Shown one piece after another: positions 5,023 through 7,299 of a DNA stretch of 7,299 nucleotides (position 1 is the stretch's first letter; each line of letters begins with the position of its first letter). Below the pieces are notes generated by a model. The model had not been told where the DNA came from. It saw nothing but the letters and a program-made list of their open reading frames with translations, and did not search any database. Origin of the DNA: Alphaproteobacteria bacterium UBA6038. GTDB taxonomy: Bacteria > Pseudomonadota > Alphaproteobacteria > Micropepsales > Micropepsaceae. The DNA is taken from NCBI GenBank assembly GCA_002429315.1, contig DIZC01000027.1, forward strand, positions 1 to 7,299, written 5' to 3'. The translations under genes and the position numbers were made by a program.

Positions 5023-6281
5023 TGAACCATTTCGAATTCCGCCACGGCCGCCTGTTTGCGGAGGACGTCGATCTTGTCGCGTTGGCAGACAAGATCGGCA
5101 CCCCGTTCTACTGCTATTCCACCGCCACGCTCGAGCGCCACTACCGCGTGTTCGCGAGCGCGTTTCCGCCGGACACGCTGATCGCGTACTCGGTCAAGGC
5201 CAACGGCAATCTTGCGGTGCTGAACACGCTGGCGCGGCTGGGGTGCGGCGCCGACGTCGTTTCCGGCGGCGAACTGAAGAAAGCGCTGGCGGCGGGAATT
5301 CCGGCCGGCAAGATCGTCTTCTCCGGCGTCGGCAAGACGGGCGCCGAACTGGAGCTGGGCATCCGCGCCGGCATTCACCAGTTCAACGTCGAAAGCGAGC
5401 CGGAGCTGGAAGCGTTGAGCAAAGCCGCGCGCGCGGCCGGCGCCACGGCACCCGTCGCCATTCGCGTCAATCCCGACGTCGATGCCCGCACGCATGCCAA
5501 GATTTCCACCGGCATGGCGGAAACCAAGTTCGGCATTCCGTGGAAGCGCGCCCGCGAGGCCTATGCCCGCGCGGCTGCGCTGCCGCGCCTGAAGGTCGTC
5601 GGCGTCGACGTGCACATCGGCAGCCAGATCACCGAACTCGAACCGTTCGAGGAAGCGTTCGCGCGCGCTGCCGAGCTGATCGCGCAGCTGCGGGCCGATG
5701 GCCACGATATCGCCCGCGCTGATCTCGGCGGCGGCCTCGGTGTGCCGTATCGGGCACAGGATCCCGAGCCGCCCGATCCCAAAGCCTATGGCGAGATGAT
5801 CGCGCGTCTCACCCGCGGGCTGAACGTGTCGCTGATTCTGGAGCCCGGGCGATTGATCGCCGCGAACGCGGGCATTCTGGTTTCGCGCGTCATTTATGTG
5901 AAACAGGGCGACGAAAAGCGCTTCGCCGTGATCGACGCCGGCATGAACGATCTCCTCCGCCCCGCGCTGTACGGCGCCCATCACGCGATCGTGTGCGTGG
6001 CGCCGCGCCCACAGGACGACACCGAAACCTACGACGTCGTGGGCCCGGTGTGCGAAACATCGGACATTTTCGGCACGTATGATTTGCCGCAGCTTCGGTC
6101 CGGCGATCTCGTTGCCGTTCTCACCGTCGGCGCCTATGGCGCGGCGATGGCTTCGGCTTACAATGCGCGCACGCCCGCAGCCGAAGTGCTGGTGAACGGG
6201 GACCGGTGGAGCGTGGTGCGGCCGAAAATGAGCGACGATGAGTTTCTTGGTCTCGATCGACTCCCGCCTTGGCTTGAATAG
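5022..6281 (+). CDS. lysA: Diaminopimelate decarboxylase
   Basis: A PLP enzyme that decarboxylates meso-diaminopimelate to L-lysine, the last step of lysine synthesis, in the cytoplasm. It has 419 residues, the usual size, in the fold-type III (alanine racemase-like barrel plus beta domain) family. Lys59 in YSVKANGN is the Schiff-base lysine. HIGSQI (198-203), the glycine-rich GGGLG (236-240) that holds the PLP phosphate, and EPGR (274-277) follow in order. Cys344 in CETSD is the cross-domain active-site residue. YGAAMASAYN lies near the C-terminus. The ATG at 5022 is chosen because it forms TGATG with the upstream stop. A TTG one codon earlier is possible. No Shine-Dalgarno is evident, so translation probably depends on coupling to the lipoprotein gene. 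The 3' end overlaps the next gene by 44 nt. Confidence 0.97.
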   Translation: MNHFEFRHGRLFAEDVDLVALADKIGTPFYCYSTATLERHYRVFASAFPPDTLIAYSVKANGNLAVLNTLARLGCGADVVSGGELKKALAAGIPAGKIVFSGVGKTGAELELGIRAGIHQFNVESEPELEALSKAARAAGATAPVAIRVNPDVDARTHAKISTGMAETKFGIPWKRAREAYARAAALPRLKVVGVDVHIGSQITELEPFEEAFARAAELIAQLRADGHDIARADLGGGLGVPYRAQDPEPPDPKAYGEMIARLTRGLNVSLILEPGRLIAANAGILVSRVIYVKQGDEKRFAVIDAGMNDLLRPALYGAHHAIVCVAPRPQDDTETYDVVGPVCETSDIFGTYDLPQLRSGDLVAVLTVGAYGAAMASAYNARTPAAEVLVNGDRWSVVRPKMSDDEFLGLDRLPPWLE

Positions 6282-7299
6282 CCGCACCGAGCGGCGCATC
6301 GCGCTCGCGCGCCTCGCTATTCTGTGGGAGCGAGCGTGGCCGAAGCTGTGGCCGGCCAGCGGCATTGCGGGCGCATTCCTGGCGCTGGCGCTGCTGAATG
6401 TTTTCGTGCATCTGCCGGTCGCGCTGCATGCGTTGCTCCTGATCGCGGCGTTCGCCGGCGCAGGATATTTTCTCTATAAGAACTTCGCGCAGTTTCGCGC
6501 GCCCGGCTGGAACGAGGGCGCGCGCCGCCTCGAGCGCGACAGCGCTCTGCCCCATCGCCCGATTACCGAACGCGACGACTGCCTCGCGGCCGGCACCGGC
6601 GATGCGCTGGCGGAAGGCTTGTGGCGCGCCCATGTTCGCGCGCTGCTGGCGCGGCAGAACCGGCTCAAATGGATCGTCCCCCACGCGTCGCTGGCACGGG
6701 ACGATCCGCATTTTCTCCGCTATGCCGTTCTGCTGCTGCTGGCTGTCGGTCTTGTCGTTGGCGGCCCCGACGCGCGCACGCGCCTCGCCGCCGCGTTTTC
6801 GCTCGGGCAAGCCGCACCGCTCGCGACGTTGGATGCGTGGGCCGATCCGCCGCCCTACACCGGCGAAGCGCCGATCTATCTGCCGCGCGGGATTTCGAAC
6901 AAACCCATCGCAGTGCCGATGGGCTCCACGATTGCGCTGCGCGTGCATGGCCGCAGCCCGCCCCAGCTGATGCTGGCGCCGCGCCCGCCCCACGCGCCGG
7001 AGTTCGCCGGACAGGGCGAAGATTATTCCGCCAACGGCAGAATAGCGCGCGACGAAACCGTCGGCGTCATCGCCGGCGGCCAGACACTGGGGCAATGGCG
7101 CATCAAGGCGGTTCCCGACGAAGCGCCGTCCATCGCGTTCGCGCAGGCGCCCAGCCGCACCGAGCGCGATGCGGTGAAGCTCGCCTTCACCGCCGGCGAC
7201 GACTACGGCGTCACCTCCGCCCGCGCGCTCATCCGGCCCGTTCTCCCCCCGCGCGCGGGGGGAGTGTCGCCGCAGGCGACGAGGGGGGCATGGCGCCCG
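6238..7299 (+). CDS. TIGR02302/DUF4175-like large membrane protein (N-terminal 354 residues, 3' end outside window)
   Basis: The frame is open from ATG 6238 to the window end, giving 354 residues of a protein that is usually about 850 long. The alphaproteobacterial TIGR02302 family has two or three N-terminal membrane helices and a long exported region ending in Gln/Gly-rich low complexity; its function is unknown. Here residues 21-34 (IALARLAILWERAW) precede hydrophobic segments at about 38-57, 61-80 and 159-176. Between them, ARRLERDSALPHRP (95-108) and LAAGTGDALAEGLWRAH are as I recall from the family. After the third helix come DAWADPPPYTGEAPIYLP and a soluble domain. The start lies inside lysA with no clear ribosome binding site, so coupling is likely. 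From residue 336 the frame runs into a GC-rich palindromic repeat, so whether the reading frame survives beyond the window is unknown. Confidence 0.8.
   Translation, partial: MSFLVSIDSRLGLNSRTERRIALARLAILWERAWPKLWPASGIAGAFLALALLNVFVHLPVALHALLLIAAFAGAGYFLYKNFAQFRAPGWNEGARRLERDSALPHRPITERDDCLAAGTGDALAEGLWRAHVRALLARQNRLKWIVPHASLARDDPHFLRYAVLLLLAVGLVVGGPDARTRLAAAFSLGQAAPLATLDAWADPPPYTGEAPIYLPRGISNKPIAVPMGSTIALRVHGRSPPQLMLAPRPPHAPEFAGQGEDYSANGRIARDETVGVIAGGQTLGQWRIKAVPDEAPSIAFAQAPSRTERDAVKLAFTAGDDYGVTSARALIRPVLPPRAGGVSPQATRGAWRP
7243..7292 (+). repeat. Third GC-rich hairpin repeat, inside the TIGR02302-like reading frame
   Basis: A perfect 22-nt palindrome (7243-7264, arms CTCCCCCC and GGGGGGAG around GCGCGC) is followed by a second stem GTCGCC/GGCGAC (7266-7271, 7275-7280; loop GCA), then a G-rich run and CATG (7289-7292). 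The order hairpin, small stem-loop, G-rich run, CATG is the same as in the paired elements at 2771-2906, although the base sequence differs. In the reading frame it encodes LPPRAGGVSPQATRGAW. The right boundary is uncertain because the window ends 7 bases later. Confidence 0.7.

Noticed and set aside
4779..6365. 528-codon open frame on the minus strand across lptM and lysA
   Set aside because: It is antisense to lysA, crosses three real gene boundaries, and has an Arg/His/Ala-biased composition typical of shadow frames.
6121..7095. 324-codon minus-strand frame opposite the lysA end and the TIGR02302-like gene
   Set aside because: Antisense shadow. The plus-strand frame from 6238 matches a known family and stays open to the window end.

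Overview
The window looks like a chromosomal segment from a GC-rich alphaproteobacterium, most likely of the Hyphomicrobiales (Rhizobiales). The main reason is the run argH - small lipoprotein - lysA - a large membrane protein of the alphaproteobacterial TIGR02302/DUF4175 type, with a divergent TlpA-like thioredoxin gene next to argH. I recall this order from Rhodopseudomonas/Bradyrhizobium-type genomes. GC-rich hairpin repeats between and within genes fit the same group. This assignment comes from memory of families and synteny, not from a search.

Region 1 (1-1764, plus strand) is the end of an energy/fatty-acid operon. It holds the 3' part of etfA (electron transfer flavoprotein alpha subunit) and, 18 nt later, a 3-hydroxybutyryl-CoA dehydrogenase gene. 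The first carries electrons from acyl-CoA dehydrogenases to the quinone pool. The second is the NAD(P)-dependent 3-hydroxyacyl-CoA step of butanoate/PHB metabolism or beta-oxidation.

Region 2 (1765-2910) is an accessory island between two housekeeping blocks. It contains a perfect 9-bp inverted repeat (probable operator), a HicA-type toxin gene, a HicB-type antitoxin gene with its own strong ribosome binding site, and a convergent gene for a CopG/ribbon-helix-helix antitoxin-like protein with no visible toxin partner. It ends in a 136-bp composite inverted repeat made of two hairpin elements that meet at one CATG.

Region 3 (2911-7299) is the housekeeping block. A membrane-anchored TlpA-like thiol:disulfide protein is on the minus strand. 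On the plus strand are argH (last step of arginine synthesis), a 48-residue LptM/YifL-like lipoprotein, lysA (last step of lysine synthesis) and the N-terminal 354 residues of the TIGR02302-like protein. The tlpA and argH start codons overlap by 2 nt. The argH, lptM, lysA and TIGR02302 reading frames all overlap (ATGA, TGATG, then 44 nt), so translational coupling is likely.

The most unusual things are the toxin-antitoxin island with an orphan antitoxin-like gene, the paired repeat that carries Shine-Dalgarno-plus-ATG signals in both directions, and a third repeat of the same design lying inside the TIGR02302-like reading frame at the window edge. I see no tRNA, rRNA, CRISPR array, transposase or riboswitch. 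I see no convincing rho-independent terminator and no gene-free stretch longer than 300 bases.
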